A stretch of 64,000 bases of DNA. Origin: Apricaphanius iberus. Its lineage: Eukaryota; Chordata; Actinopteri; Cyprinodontiformes; Aphaniidae. The stretch is from NCBI GenBank assembly GCA_028564705.1, contig JAPXFQ010000364.1, forward strand, positions 992,001-1,056,000. Direction: 5' to 3'. Every line of letters begins with the position of its first letter. Position 1 is the first letter of the stretch. Shown here one piece after another: positions 19,301 to 33,329 of the stretch. Under the pieces are notes generated by a model. It ran no database searches, had not been told where the DNA came from, and saw nothing but the letters and a program-made list of their open reading frames with translations. The position numbers were made by a program, and so were the translations under genes.

Positions 19301-22011
19301 TGTTGATTCTTCAATAAACTACATATTCCCTTTATTGTCTAAAAGTATTATTTTTAAAAGTGTTCTCCAAACACTGACTAATTCTTAAATGGGCTTTTTA
19401 CATATAATGATGGTTATAAAAGAACAACGGTCTATATATGAGATCTTAGTTCAAAGTTTTATGTAAATAGGTGTGTCATAATTTAATTATAACTAGATGA
19501 GTAAAGTAGGCACACAATTAAATTTAAATACAACCAGTCCTGGGCAGTAAGAACAGTCAACCTAATCTACAAATTTGACTATGACCATACAAAGAGGCTT
19601 TGGCACTGCTTCACTTGTCAGGAATCTTTTATACATTTTATTTGCTTCAATAATAGAACTACAATGAACCACATATTTATTTATACAAATTGCGTAGCAT
19701 TAAGAAGAGCTCTTCATTTTTAAAATTTAAAGTGAGCCATTTATTGCAAACAATGAATGCAACAATATTAGCTTTGGAAGATTTGATATTGCACCATAAA
19801 TTACCATTAAGAACCTGTAAGCATATATTACATTATCCTGACTGTTAGTAAAGGTCTTTATCTCCATATGATTTCAAAGAAAGAAATAGTCACCTTACAC
19901 CTTTTTTCACTCAGTATACTAGAAATAAAAAAAGGACTGACCACCCTTTGAACATCTCACAATCCCTTAAGATAAACACATGCTCACAAACAGACCTGGA
20001 TACTAGTTCACCTTCCAAAAACTTCATCGGAGTCCTCTTATTTTTTCTTAACCTTGATACATTTATTCTACAGGCCACTGGGTCCCCAAGACAGAATTCA
20101 GGATGAGAAGATTTGTTACCATTCTGTGGTTGGATAACTGCTGTCCAATGGGATCTGGTTTGGAAGATGATATACAACAGGGAGCATTGAGGATCTCTGA
20201 CTCCATGCCATGACCCTGACTGTCCCTTTCTCCTTTAATGCTTCTGTGTTTTTTTTTTAGCTCTTATAGGTTTAGTTTTCCTAAGACTGTTTGAAAAAGA
20301 ACTACATTTTTTATTGTTGCCGGTGTTGAAAAACATAACTATTGTAAATGGAAATAGATACAATCAACAGTAGAATTAAGCAGATTCTGCAAGGGTGTGA
20401 TCAACATTTGAATTCTACATTGAATCCATATATTCAAGATACAATTATTAAAGATACTCTTACTTTGGTATTTAAAGAATCCTATCTACAAAAAAGAAAA
20501 AGAAAAGGCATTTAGAAATTGCCAATTATGTTATGGTCAAAAAAGAGATTTTTTCAGAAACTACTATTGACTCTATGGTATAATTTTCACAAAGAAAAGA
20601 CTGCTGTACTGCATGTAGTGTACCTTAACTGTGGAACCATATTTGGTCACTGAGATGAATTTTTAAGTGACAATTTTCTTGTATTTTTAAAAATTTAATG
20701 AGACCATTACATCTAGTGTTTAACTGCAAAGTACCATTTGATTGAATTTATCATAAAGAACTATATTTGAATCAGAGGGAGACAGCAGCATTGCCTTGGA
20801 AAATAAATTATACCTAATTGACAAATTACATTGCCTCAATTAGTCTGCGCCTGCATTTGTCTCTGTAATGCGTAGCTTTCTACATATAAATGATCTTGCC
20901 TTTGCTATTTTCAGTTCTATTTTAACTCTGTCTCAGATCATGAACATTGGAATATGCAAGCATTAATAGGAGGCATTACAACTCTAATTAATTCATCAAG
21001 TAAAGATCACTCAGATCAAATTAGAACAGGCAATGAGCTTTTACTGAACTCAAAGATTTTATAATAAAATAATTGAGGTTTCATGTCTTTGGATGATTAA
21101 TTATTTCTGCATGCTTCAAAATTATTTATTTTATAAAACATATCAAATTGTCTAAGCTTTTGATGAATACAGATGACTTGTTCATGATCTTGATTGATAT
21201 ATCTACTTTCTTTAGTTCATTTGGAAGAAAAAAGTAATTCTGACAAGTCATTTTAAATTTGATTTTATATGACAAAAATTAAGTGTAAATACAACACAAT
21301 CGTGGAAGAAGGGCATGTATGCAATGGCTGTTTTCTCAGTCGATTGATCAGTAACAGCTGTTCAGTTTTTCAGGTATTTTTGACAATTTGTCATGTTTTA
21401 CTTAGTGTTTTCATTAGAATTTATTAGACAGCAGATCATCTTGATCAACTGTAATTATTGAAATGTCTCAGTAACAAAAGGGAAATTCTTGCATCGACTC
21501 AAGTCAGTCTCCCGTTTGTTAATCTCACATTTGTATTATTCTATCAGTCAACTAAGACTTTCATCTTAACTGGAGCTGCTCGCTGTGACTGAAGTTTGGT
21601 CTAAAAAAGTTCTGATCTTAAGATCAAACAGATTATGTTTGATCTTCTCACATCAATCACACATTCATGCCAAGATATATTTAAAGATCTGCAGTCTACA
21701 CTTGGTTGCCACACAACACTTGCCTTTCGTTCAGTTTCGAAAAATGCTACCAAGCATGCTGAAAAACTTCCCATGAATGGTAAAACAGGAATTTTATCTC
21801 CTATTTAAACAATTTGTTTCCTGATGGTTGCAATTTTGTATTCTCCATAAATTAGCAAAGTCTTGGGTCAAACAAGACCAACTTTTCTAATATAGCTAAT
21901 CGCATACTGACAGATTATACAAGTCAAATCTATATTCTCAACATTTTCAACTCACATCCAGGATGTTCCCCTCATTAACAGTGCAACCGCTGTGGTTCCT
22001 TCTGCTGCTTC
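19301..22011. other. AT-rich, nothing recognised
   Basis: Low-GC unique-looking sequence without TIRs, tails or conserved ORFs. The longest ORF (19911-20177, minus) matches nothing known to me. Confidence 0.5.
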
Positions 22012-22094
22012 ATAGAGCAGCAAGTGAGGAGAAGACACAGGTGAAGTAACACTTCCTTCCCCTCACTGCTGTGAAAGATCTTTTCTGTCAACAT
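22012..22094. repeat. Dispersed repeat, copy 1
   Basis: Shares catagagcagcaag-type text and the run cactgctgtgaaagatcttt plus tctgtc with 43706-43786, in the same orientation about 21.7 kb away. Confidence 0.7.
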
Positions 22095-22933
22095 GTTGCT
22101 CAGTTTAGGTCAAAGTAGGATTAGCTTCTAAAACCTGTGTTACAGCTTTGCAGTTTAGTGTTTACAGTAGTGTTTTAATGATACAAAATTTCAAACTCAA
22201 TTTGAAATTGAAAATAAAACAACTTGATTTTCGATTTCGATACTACGGTGACTCAAAATCACCAATTTATTAAACAAGTACAACAAATAACATTCTTTTA
22301 ATCTAGCTACCTTAATTTATAGTGCAAAAATGAAATGTAAACAAGTCTTAAGTGTAAACAATTTCACTTGAAAAGTTTAAGCAAAATTGTTTACACTTAT
22401 CAGTAGTGTTTTTAAAAGTGCATACAAAAAATGGTGAAAGACAACACAGTTTAAAAACCTTAAATAATAAAGTCTTAAAATAAGAAAAAAACACAGCACT
22501 CAATATTATAATATATTAACTATATATTACTAAATGTTAGGGCTGTCAAACAATATAAAAAAAATCTAATCTAATTAGGTTTAGCAAGACCAAACTGACA
22601 GCTGAAGCAGATGGAAACAAGTATTAAAAATTCCCTATGACAAGTTATGAACACAATCATATCAACTCAGAGCTATTATCTCAATAATAATATACTCACT
22701 TGTCATTTAAGCACACGGACTTGAGCTCTGTTGTGGTGCTGCGGTATTTGGCACATTGGTTTACTCTGAAGGGGGCTGCATATATGCCAGACTCGGAAAG
22801 AATCGATACCACGGTAATGCCAGTTTTAGATACCAGTTTTAGTATTGAATAATATCTAGGTATCAATTATTTTAACAACAATTTTATTTTTATCACACTG
22901 CCATTATGCCACAAGCCCTGACAAGGTGACTTA
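22095..22933. other. Worn hAT-like sequence
   Basis: Contains cttgattttcgatttcgata (22220) and ttagggctgtcaaacaatat followed by aatctaatctaatta (22540), both typical of fish hAT-like ends. Boundaries and TSDs cannot be fixed. Confidence 0.35.
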
Positions 22934-24772
22934 TGCCCTATTTCCACTAGGGCCAGTCCGGTACAGAATGGAACGGGTCAGTACGGCCTTGAACGGGTAG
23001 AGTTTTGTGTTCCCTTTACCATCTCAAAAGAATTGTAGTGGGCGAGGACATGGGTGGGCTTAGCTTAACAAAAGCTCCAGCAAAATGTAGTCACAACAAA
23101 AGCTCCAACACGAACCATTTTTCTTCTGTTTATGAAGATGCAATTTTTGGAAAACAGATTTTTTTAAACCAATGCACTACTTAGACTTCCATAGCTCAGA
23201 GTGATGTCAATCTAGTGATGTTTTTTTACAAGGATACTTTGCAGCTTGTTTTTAGTTGGACATTAAATTCTAGTCAGCTTCAGGACAGTGATTGCAATGA
23301 AATCAGTTTTTTAAAAATATTTTTATCACTTGCAATTTCTTTTAATGAAAAAAACAGGTAGGAAAAAAGTGATTAAAATCTGAAATCGGATTTGGTATTT
23401 AAAAAAATCAGATTTAATTTTTAAGCCTTATCACCCAACCCTAGCTCCAAATGTTTCTGTAAATATTCACCCTCTTTTCTGAGCCTTTAATCCTGTAAAA
23501 TAAGAAGGGTTTGGCCCGTTTTTAATAATGTTAGCCAGGGAAATCATATTTTGACACAAAAATAATTATAAGAAACACTGCATTGAAAAATCTTAAAAGT
23601 ACTGCTCTGCTATGAAAATTGTGTTTTTGGTTTCATTTATTGAAATACAAAACCTAAAACATCCACCAAAGCATGTTTTCCTTCCAGATTTTACAACATA
23701 TCTGTAAAAAAATATGATGAACTGAAATACATGCTGAACATCCATCTATCCATTTTCTGAACCGCTTATTCCTCAAGGGGTCGCAGGGGGGCTGGTGCCT
23801 ATCTCCAGCTGTGAACGGGCAAGAGGCGGGGTACACCCTGGACAGGTCGCCAGTCCATCGCAGGGCCACATAGAGACAGACAGGACAAACAACCATGCAC
23901 GCACACTCCCACACTTAAGGACAATTTAGAGTGATCAATTAACCTGAAGCCGAAGGGAACCCACGCATGCACGGGGAGAACATGCAAACTCCATGCAGAA
24001 AGGTCCTGTGCATTTAGAGGGAGCAAATTAATAAACAGAATTATTATTCATGCTATCTTCATTAATTTAATGACCGTCCATAATGTTCAGCACTGAACAT
24101 AGATAACTAATTAGGCCACTGTCTTGATGTCAGAACTTGGTTTAAAAATAAAATATAAATAATGTATTTTTTTTAAATCTAGAAAAAATCTTTTTTTTTT
24201 CTGAAACCAGGAAGAATGTCTGTGAACCTACTGTGAAAAAGAATTTCAGCACCACAATAAAAAGATTTGACGCTGGATCTACCAAGCAGGAGTCACCAAT
24301 ACTAACCACTCAGCCAACATGACAACATGGTATCATATATGCATTCAATAGTATATATGTTGACAAGATTAAACGTTGTTTAAAACCTATATAATTCATG
24401 ACTCACACTGCTTTTTTTTAATTTTAGGCTGCTTGCAGTTACCTGTAGTGTGCTGCATATTTAAAACTTTAAAGTATAACTTACTCTGAGACAAACAAAT
24501 CCAGAGCAATCAGTGGCTACCGCTGCTGGGTAGGAGTCAGCACCATTGAGAAGAGATGACAGATGTACTAGAAGGCGCTGGTAGGAGTGAGAGGGATATC
24601 ATAATACCGGACCAATCAGTCCATAGGTGGGCATGTTGGGTTGCTTCAGCACGCTTCAAACCAAGGCAGAGGTAGTCCGAAAAAAGGTGTAGACTCGGAA
24701 CGGACACAGTTAATGGAAACGAGTCAAAAGCTACCCATTCCGTACCGTACTGGCACCAGTGGAAATGGGGCA
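22934..24772. mobile_element. TIR DNA transposon, superfamily unsure
   Basis: Left end TGCCCTATTTCCACTAGGGC and right end, inverted, TGCCCCATTTCCACTGGTGC. The match continues through CCAGT and CGGTAC to about 40 bp. About 1.84 kb with no recognisable transposase. At least one other repeat (23733-24005) is nested inside, and a worn hAT-type end (cacccaaccctag) lies near 23446. No clear TSD. Confidence 0.65.
23733..24005. repeat. High-copy fish repeat (RTE-tail-like), nested
   Basis: Begins catctatccattttctgaac, then cgcttattcctcaaggggtc, gaggcggggtacaccctgga, caggtcgccagtccatcgca and gacaatttagagtgatcaat. This text is very widespread in fish genomes. A 5'-truncated relative lies at 36646-36741. 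Confidence 0.75.
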
Positions 24773-25254
24773 AAAGTGTAAACATCTGCAAAGTTATGGA
24801 GTGTGTCTTTAAAGGGATATTCCACCACAAGTAAAACTTTTTCTGTTGCCATACATCCCAGTACAAAAAGTGAGAAAAAAATATTTTGTAACCAGCCCAA
24901 TAATTCCCCTGATCTGGCAGCTAGCATGGGATGCTAGTAGTTCCCATTCACTTACAATGATTTATGCTAAGCTAAAGCAAACTCAGATATACATATATAT
25001 ATTTTTACTTCGGGTTCGAATATCACTTTTAACTGAGAGCAGGAGCTGGAGTGCATGCTTCAATTGTGAAGCCCCCCTTTTGGGAAAAAGTCGGATTCTC
25101 TGTGGTACAGAACAACAACACGTTGTCATTGTAAGTGGTTATCCACTTTGGATAGAGTTGGTGGTTGCTCTTAGTTCATGTTATCGAGATTCAGTGTGGT
25201 CACTACTTTTGGATTGTCAACCTTCCCAAAAAATGCTACATTATTGTGTTTCAG
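24773..25254. other. Unrecognised; possible MITE end at 24804
   Basis: tttaaagggatattccacca at 24804 resembles the start of TTAA-type fish MITEs, but the inverse end was not found. An ORF at 24846-25298 has no recognisable domain. Confidence 0.3.
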
Positions 25255-26575
25255 GGGTTCATAACATCAATTCAAGAACTTCTCGTTCTTTATGCTGAAG
25301 ATAGTTCTTAATGATTTTGGCTGTATGTTTTGGATCGTTGTCCTGCTGCAGAGTACATTTTGGGGCCAATCATACGCCTCCTTATGATAACTGAACAGAT
25401 TAACTGTGTGGAGCAGTAGGATATCTGTTCAACCTTAACCTGATGCTAGGGAAAGTACCACAGCTGGGGAAAACTTCCTGTTTGGAACCGTTACCAAAGA
25501 CCTCACATTCAAGGACCTCAGCAGCTACAGTTCCGGAGCCCTGACATTGCATCTCATGAAGACCCAGAAGAGGTTGTTTCTCAGCCATCTTTTCCCCTGC
25601 TGACATATTCATTGGATCTGCTGGAGTTTGCTTACCAGTCTGGAATCGGGGTGGATGATACCATCATATACCCCCTGCACCAAGCTCGGACTCACCTGGA
25701 GAAGCCAGGAACCACTGTAAAGATAATGTTTTTTTTTCTCCAGTGTTTTCAACACTATCCAGCCAGGACTTCTGAGGGAGAAACTAGAGCACCACATGTT
25801 GCAGTAGCTACTGGACTACCTCACAGGACTCACACAGTATGCAAGGACACTGGGCTGGGTCTCTGATAGGCTGGTCTGCATTACACAAGGAACAGAGCTA
25901 GCACTGTTTGACTTCACCCTCTACTACACTGCTGACTTATCTATCAACTCCCTTTGCTGCCACCTACAGAAGTTCTCTAACGACTCTGCCATCGTTGGCC
26001 TCATTACAGGTGAGGACGACTCAGAGTACAGACAGCGGACTATGGATTTTGTGGACTGGTGCCAGCAGAACCACCTGCTGATCAATGCTGGAAAAACCAT
26101 TGAGATAATGGACTTTTCTAAGCACCTGGGTGTTCACTTGAACAATAAACTGGACTGGAGCAACAACACTGATACTCTCTACAGGAAGGGTCAGAGCAGA
26201 CTACCTGTTGAGGAGGCTGAGATCTTTTGGACTCCAGGGAGCGCCTTTAAAGACATTTTTTGACTCTGTGGTGGCATCAGTCATATTTTATGGTATTGTA
26301 TGTTCCATAAGTACTTTATCTACCTCCACCATGCTTTACTGTTGCCTGCAGACACTTATTATTGTACCGCTCTCTAGCCCTTCGATGGACAAACTGCTTT
26401 CTGCTACAGCCGGATATTTCAAATTTTTAATCATCAGTCTAGAGATCCTGCTGACATTTTTTTCACCCCAATTCCTATGTTTTTGTGCATACTTGAGTCG
26501 TTTGGCCTTGTTTTCAGAAGTCAGAAATATTATTTTTTGGCTGCAGTTCTTTCATGAAGACTACATTGCATAAAA
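25255..26575 (-). pseudogene. Tc1-like transposase remnant, split by a LINE
   Basis: Two minus-strand pieces. 25255-25395 encodes the second catalytic region: LQQDNDPKH-type text read from the inverse of tttggatcgttgtcctgctg, followed by a YLQHKEREVLEL-like stretch. 26316-26575 encodes the region before it: GGG from cctccacc, then the inverse of ttcaccccaattcctatgtt and gagtcgtttggccttgtttt. The order is right for one transposase, with a short segment missing where 25420-26315 is inserted. No TIRs remain and there are multiple stops. Confidence 0.65.
25420..26315 (+). mobile_element. LINE fragment inserted in Tc1
   Basis: Reverse transcriptase text of a jockey/CR1-superfamily LINE: LEFAYQSGIGVDDTIIYPLH (about 25618-25680), GTTVKIMFF (25707-25735), a degraded catalytic region near 25990, then MDFVDWCQQNHLLINAGKTI (26042) and KHLGVHLNNKLDW (26120-26158), finally FFDSVVASVIFYGIVC. 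Frames change several times. The reading runs directly into Tc1 sequence at about 26316. Confidence 0.75.
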
Positions 26576-28362
26576 GGAAAGACTTCAGCTGTGGTAATTC
26601 TCTGTCAATATGACTTTGATATTTTCACCGTGATATCCTCACATTTACTCAACTTTCACCGTAGAGCGTTTTTTTGAACAATGATGCATTGATTCTTGTT
26701 ATATTTTAATATTCTTCCCAGTGAAGGAATATTTTATATTTTGGAATATTTTAAGTATTGTTATCTCTATTTCCTATACTGTTATTCTCCCAGTAACCCC
26801 TGGGTAAATAAGGATTATGTAGTTAGTCAAATAAGTTAAAAGGGTACATTTGTGTTAATGTGCCATGGTTATAAGCCATTTTACCATATCAAGTACCCTT
26901 TAGTTATTTCACTGTAATAGTATTAAGACTACACGTCCTGAACAGAATTTATTCATTCTCATCATCACTATCCAGAATGAGTGTTGCACTATAGAAAAAA
27001 AGGTTGAAAATCTCAAGTAGTTATTGTTCAGTAGTTTGCATCAGGGTCATCTCATCTCATTGGAATCTCCCATGTCACCTCTGGTATTTTATAGTTTTAG
27101 CCTGTAACATTTACTGTCAGCAAGCCTTACTTGCATTAGTTGTATTACATTTGATTTAAACAAACAGCGCAATTAAACCATGTTATAACCTCATCGAATG
27201 GGATTGCTCACATCATTTCACCATACCTGCTTTATGCCATTGGCTCTACGCATAATGGGAAGAACTGTATGTGCTATATCTTATGTATAATCATATGATG
27301 GCACCACTTGTTCATAGCAATCTAAAATTTACCTTTGTAAGCACCTGTCACGTTTACACAAGAGATAATTATATGTAACACAAATTGCAATCATAAATGT
27401 TTTCATAATCAATTGACATTTAATTATTCACTTTTCTCATGAATTAATTAATCAGTTGGTTTAATTTGTAACTAAATTATGTAAATATTGTACACACAAT
27501 ATATATGGGCAAAAAAGTCACAAGTCAACTGTTTATGTCATAAATTAATGGTAACTATTCATGCCTCTTGATGACGCGTCCAATTTCTTAATTGAATATT
27601 GTATTCACTTTCTGAGGTAACTGCTAATGGATATGAGTAGCAGCGCAATAAAACTAAGAATAGTATTCAGCCACATTTCTGAAAGTATACATTTTTATTA
27701 TTTAAATAAATGGCTCACCCTCAAAACATTCTGTTTTTATTATGTGTTTTGATGTTTCTTCTGTGCAACTCTTGAGCTGTAGTCAGTGTGTTAATAATGT
27801 CTAATTTACTTCTGACATTACAGAATTTGTTTTTAGAAGGTAATTGCGATGCAATGAGCTAAGCAGAAAAGATCAAGGATGATCATGTTTGTTTGTTTTT
27901 TGGCAAATTGTTCTCAGTGTTTTAAAATGGCAGGTTTACAGCTGACATTTGATAATTTGTTAAAATAAAACAGAATTGGACACAAAATTGTTTAAGGCTT
28001 ATAAAGGAAGCTGTCACACACATTAAATTAAGCAAAGAATCAACATGATCTAAAAAGATGTCAAGTTAGGCAAACACAACTAGTCCATCTAAAATGCATT
28101 TTCTATTACTAAAATATTAATATAACACCAAGAAACTCAGAATCATTTCAAATAAAGTATCAAGAATCATTTGTTCAGGAGGGTTTCATCTCTTTCTAGC
28201 CAAAGAAACATATTTTATCATCCAAAGCCTACAGTATATTCTCAAACTGCTTTCATCTAAGATGACATTATGCACAAAAAAAGCATCATTAGACAAGCAT
28301 TTCAGTGTGTGTTAATAAAGGGATCTCTCTCTCTCTCTCTGTGACCCCTGTGTGATTTTGTT
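26576..28362. other. AT-rich, nothing recognised
   Basis: Unique-looking low-GC sequence. Only a short (CT)n at 28325-28341 stands out. Confidence 0.5.
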
Positions 28363-28630
28363 GCCAGGGTTAGGAAAGCTTGAGGTAGAAGAGAAATATA
28401 ATGGTGCAGAAGAATTCCACAGGCAAACTAAGTGCTTCTTGTAGATATGCGTGTACCCTTCGTCCTACAAATGTGAAAGAGGGAGTGCAGAGTGGCTGAG
28501 ATTGGAAGATGCTACAATTGCCCACAGCAAGTAGCTGCATCAACCCTCCCTTCAAAACTTGAAAGGCCTGCTGGTCCTCTCTCATGTCTCCTGTCATCAC
28601 AGTGGTCCACACTGGCAGGGGGTCCCCTCT
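28363..28630. other. GC-richer island of unknown nature
   Basis: About 270 bp with a composition unlike its AT-rich flanks, carrying an 80-codon minus-strand ORF (28370-28612) and partly open plus frames. No motif, splice pattern or family recognised. It could be a conserved non-coding element or a repeat. Confidence 0.25.
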
Positions 28631-31600
28631 ACGTCCATGTCATTAGCTGAGCCCTCAGCAAGATGCTTTTCTACTCTTGACTCCCACTTTTCCGTTCCTT
28701 TTGACCAGTTGTATGTATGAAAGAGGGTGAATGTGTGGGTGGGAGGTGAAACAGAGGCAATTTAAGTGGGTTTTTTTGTGCTAACTTTGAAGGTAATAAA
28801 TACCACCAATGCTCGGTTAAAAATTAAATTGTTGTTTTCATTAAAAAAAAGAGGAATGCTCAGACACATAGCATAGTGTCTTCTGATATCATTTTCATTC
28901 CACAAGAAATAAGACGAGTGCCCGAAAGAATCCTTATAGATAATAAACCTTCCTCAATTAAAAATGTAAAGCTGAAATCAGATGTTTAAATTCACTGTAT
29001 AAAAAGAAGCTATTTTATTTTTTCTCAGTGCCTGAAATTAAATTTAAAAAACTTTTCATGTTCTAGGTGAATTAGGAATGTCAAAACTGTCTGTCTATAT
29101 TTTACTTTCCTCAAAGTTGAAGTTTACGTACATTTTCTGAACTGCTTTTTAACCTGTATTGTTTCTGTCAAGATTTTTCCTTTAAAAAGTGTATTTCGAT
29201 ACAGCGTGTGTAAATATTTAGCTTTAAGGATCCAAGGCTAAAACTTGTAGTAACAATTATAAGGAAAAAAAAAATTACACACATTTGCTGTTAGATCTAC
29301 TAGATTGCAAAATAATAGTAATCATGCTTAAATACCATAACAGTTAAAATTATAAGCGTTGCGATTTTTTTCCCTCAATTTCACTTTGTCATACCTTTTT
29401 AGCTCTAAAAATTAGTTAATTGAAGAAAGGAGATGTATTTAGGAAAATGATATCTTAACATTAATGACCTGTACTAAAATTACACTTTTAATTAAATGTA
29501 CACTCAGAATAGAGCTCAGACCAGATTCAGCAGAAAAATCTAATATGATTAACAGTTATAAGAGAAAGGTATAGAAGATAACACTCAGTTTAAAGGAATT
29601 TTAATTTGAACAATTTTACAATAGTAATGTGGTACAGATCAGTAAATATTATGTATGTAGCAGTACTCTAACAGTTAGATCCTCACAGTTCACTGCTGAC
29701 AGGGTTCTTTGTCAAGTTTACATTTACTGACAATTAGTGAATCTGTGTTGTCACACAAAAGTTCAAAAATATCATCGCCATCTGAACTTGGATTAAGTAG
29801 TTGTAATGGTGACAGAGATTTGAACAATCTCTCACACCGAGATGTCAACAGTCTCCTTAGAGGAAAGAGATGTAAACACCTTTTATTCTTTCATCTCTTT
29901 TTTTCTCCAGACTTCAAGCCTATTAATTTCTCACTTCTGTCAAAGCTCTTACAAGGCAATCATGGAGAAAGTCAAAGAGGTAAGAATAGTTATATAATGT
30001 GGGATTGCACAAGGATTTGTCTCAGCTGACTGAGGACAAGTCTCTTGTCTCTGTTTCTTCATTCAACATTAACATAATCTCCTGTGATCCATCTGACCCA
30101 GTACAGTGACCTCTCATCTACGGAAAAGCTCAGACAGATGACTGGATGCTTTGACAGTGTAGATTATTGAGCATGTTAGTTGAAATTCTTTTTCCTATAA
30201 TGTACACTGAAATTTATTGGTATGCAAATATATATAGGTAAAATTTGACAATAATACCAACATTTACGCCTGACACACTGATATATGACAAACGTTTTCC
30301 TGTTTCTTTTCTTTCTATAACAGTGAAACAAAAATGCCAACATGTTGATAACATTTGACCTCATTTACATATGGTGTACCTTGATTGTAGCAGGCACAGA
30401 CTGTCTTTCTGGCATTTAAATTTCTTAAGTGTACTGGATGGCACCAGACCTTTGCAAGCTGCTTTATCTTTTCCACCATATGGCATCTTGACAGCGTTGG
30501 CCTCACTAATTAATCTTTAACACATATGCTGGGTTCAAATCACTGTAATGTCAAGCTACATGCTGTATCCTTGCTGCATCAGAAACAAGCTGCCATAAAG
30601 TATTCTTACACAGGAATTAATTTTATTCGAATTCATGTGTGTTTTTCAGTAAATAAATCATCCAAAATGAAAAAACCCTTCATTTGAAAAAAGATATATC
30701 ATAAATTGATACATATGCATTGCCTAAAGATTCATAACGCATAAGGATTATTATTACTTTTTACATACATTTTTTCTTGTGTGGTTTCTGGAAGTGAGAA
30801 GTTGGCTTTGAATGACAGACATACACATACAAACATAAAATACCTTAAAAATTAGCTCAGTAATTTAAATTTACCTTGTATAGGTTATTAAATAGGTTAA
30901 AAGCAAATATAATATAATATAAAGTATACAAATATAAAAATAACATATAATATACAATATAATTGATGAAAACCTCCAAAACTGTGCTTACATTTTATGG
31001 GAATTTACTCTGCACCACATTAGGTTGCTTTTCCTTTTTTAAAATTTTTTGTATGTGTGCTGCACTTACGATACCTGAAAGCTGATTAAAATAATAACAT
31101 GTTCTAAAACAAATACTGATATGAACCTTATGAAATTCAAATGAAAAAGAAAGAATCGCACATAGCCATGATGCCTTTTCACTTCCTTCTTACCTGGTCA
31201 CCTGCTTGATCACACAGCTATGGGAAGGCATCTCTTAACCAGTATTTGTCAAATCTTATTCAGTGTGGTGTTGTTCGTCATATTGGCAATAAAACAGTAC
31301 ATCCAAGCAGTGTCAGTAATTTTGAGGTTTTTGGATCTGCAGGAAGGCCATTTTCTTCATCTTTTTTCCAAATTCTAGTGTTAGTGCCAAATAAAACCCA
31401 CTCTGTCGGGGTGATCGTTGACATCTTTGAGGATAGAGTTTTGGTCCTTACGAATGAAGATGTTGCATTGCCTCTGGTTGAAGAATCATATTTATATCTC
31501 TCTGCTTTGGAAATGCTTCACTGATAAAAAAACATGTTTTTGTATTGTGTGATATAAAAGCCCACATCATCAAACTACTTCCACCAAAATCTGCTAAGTA

Positions 31601-33022
31601 CTGGTTGAGTATTTTTCATAGTTATCACCCCACATACTCAAACCACACACATTTTTCTAAAAATGTGCAACCTTTAAGGGGAAATAATAATACTTTTCAA
31701 AAGCATACATTTAATTTCCAAAATAGCAATATTACAACACACATATTCAACCAAGCAAACATGCCCTTACTATGTGTTAACATTTATAAAAACAGCCCTT
31801 AAAAATTAGAGGTTATTAAAGTAAAATTAAAATGTATTCATCTTTCGCTGACTTAATGAAGCAACTCTGAATAATCAAACTGTGATAAATTTTGTAACTG
31901 TTCTGCACTTGTCAAAAATAGTATTCCTCTTCTAAGATGATATGTAACAATTAAACATGTATGGAAAAAGGTACCTATGATTTACTAAATGATGTATGTT
32001 GCCATCATTATATTTCTTTTTACTTAGCTTTGTCAAATTGATTTTGTCTACATCCTTTTCGCACATTATCTCCCTCCCCCCTTATTTTCTTGTTTAAGTC
32101 AGGACAAATCTGGCACTGTAATATGAAAATAAAAATTTGCAAAACAAATTTGTAAAAAAAAAGGAAGATAAAAAAAAATAGAAAAAAGAAAATCTAAATT
32201 GCTGAGAGACATGCACCTTAACTCCATACAGCACTAATGGTGGGCAACACTTGCTCAGTATTATGAAGACATATACTTTTTTCCCTCCATCTTTAACTTA
32301 CACATACAGGTAAAGAGAGTCAACCAGATATGGTTAATAGGAAAATATTCTGATTTATTTGGCTCAACAACCTTTAGGTCTTTTTTGTGCACACATAATG
32401 ATTTTGCAAATAAGTTCAAGTAATAACAGCCTTGTGAGAAAATGTGATCCCCTTGGTTTAAATCTGTGCTGTAGAGCTTTATTATTGTTGGCCACTGAGC
32501 AGATAAATTAAAAAAGGCACAGTGTGTACAAAGGAAACGTCTCACTCTGGAACAACACATTTGTCCTTGGTGAGTTGAATAGATTAATCCTTATCCCTGA
32601 CAAAAGAAGAGTCCCATGTGTGGTTTTTGGTTATCAAATGGACAAGATCCCATTACTGTCAGTAAATCAAACCAAGTAAAACAAGGCATATATTTGGAAA
32701 GAAGTTGTTGTGTTAAAACAAGCACACGTCCAAAGAGAACTATAGATTTGTGCATGAAAAATGACAATATAACCAACAGGACAACTTATTTTTTGTAAAT
32801 CCACTCATACATTTTTACCCATTAGAATATGACAAAATACTTTATACATCCATTCTCTTTGTAATTTAATACTATTGCATACAATGATCTTTTTTTAAGA
32901 GTTAAGAATATGAGAACATGACAGCTCACTTTAGATCTATAATGTTGCATCAATTCAAAACCTGAAGTATTGTGGAAAAACGCCTTGTACAGACTGGATA
33001 AACACAAATTTGGTCATACATA
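28631..33022. other. AT-rich, nothing recognised
   Basis: 4.4 kb of low-GC sequence. ORFs up to 106 codons (29709-30029) and 92 codons (31246-31524) have no known motif and are within chance expectation. A plausible intron or intergenic stretch. Confidence 0.5.
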
Positions 33023-33329
33023 GATTAAATTCAATTCAGTTTATTTAAATACCGCCGATTCACAACAGATGTCATCACAAGGTACTTTATAAGAAAAGTC
33101 ATGTCAATACAGTCATACAAACATTCTAATCAGTTAAAACATTTCCTATTCATGGAATCCCAGGACACTGTGTTCAGTCATTGACTTGCAGTGTTTCACC
33201 GTTGATCTAGACTCCAACCACAGCAATCCCTCATACTGAACAAGCGTGCAGTGGAGAGGAAAAACTCCCGTTTAACAGGAAGAAACCTCCATCAGAACCA
33301 GAACCTGGCTCAGTACGAGCGGTCATCTG

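Noticed and set aside
19911..20177. 88-codon minus ORF with charged centre
   Set aside because: No family resemblance; AT-rich flanks without exon features.
24846..25298. 150-codon ORF
   Set aside because: No domain recognised. It overlaps a possible MITE start and the decayed Tc1 piece, so it is most likely chance.
29709..30029. 106-codon ORF as a gene
   Set aside because: No start context, domain, splice site or neighbour support; length within chance for 64 kb of AT-rich sequence.
31246..31524. 92-codon ORF
   Set aside because: No recognisable motif and no supporting structure around it.
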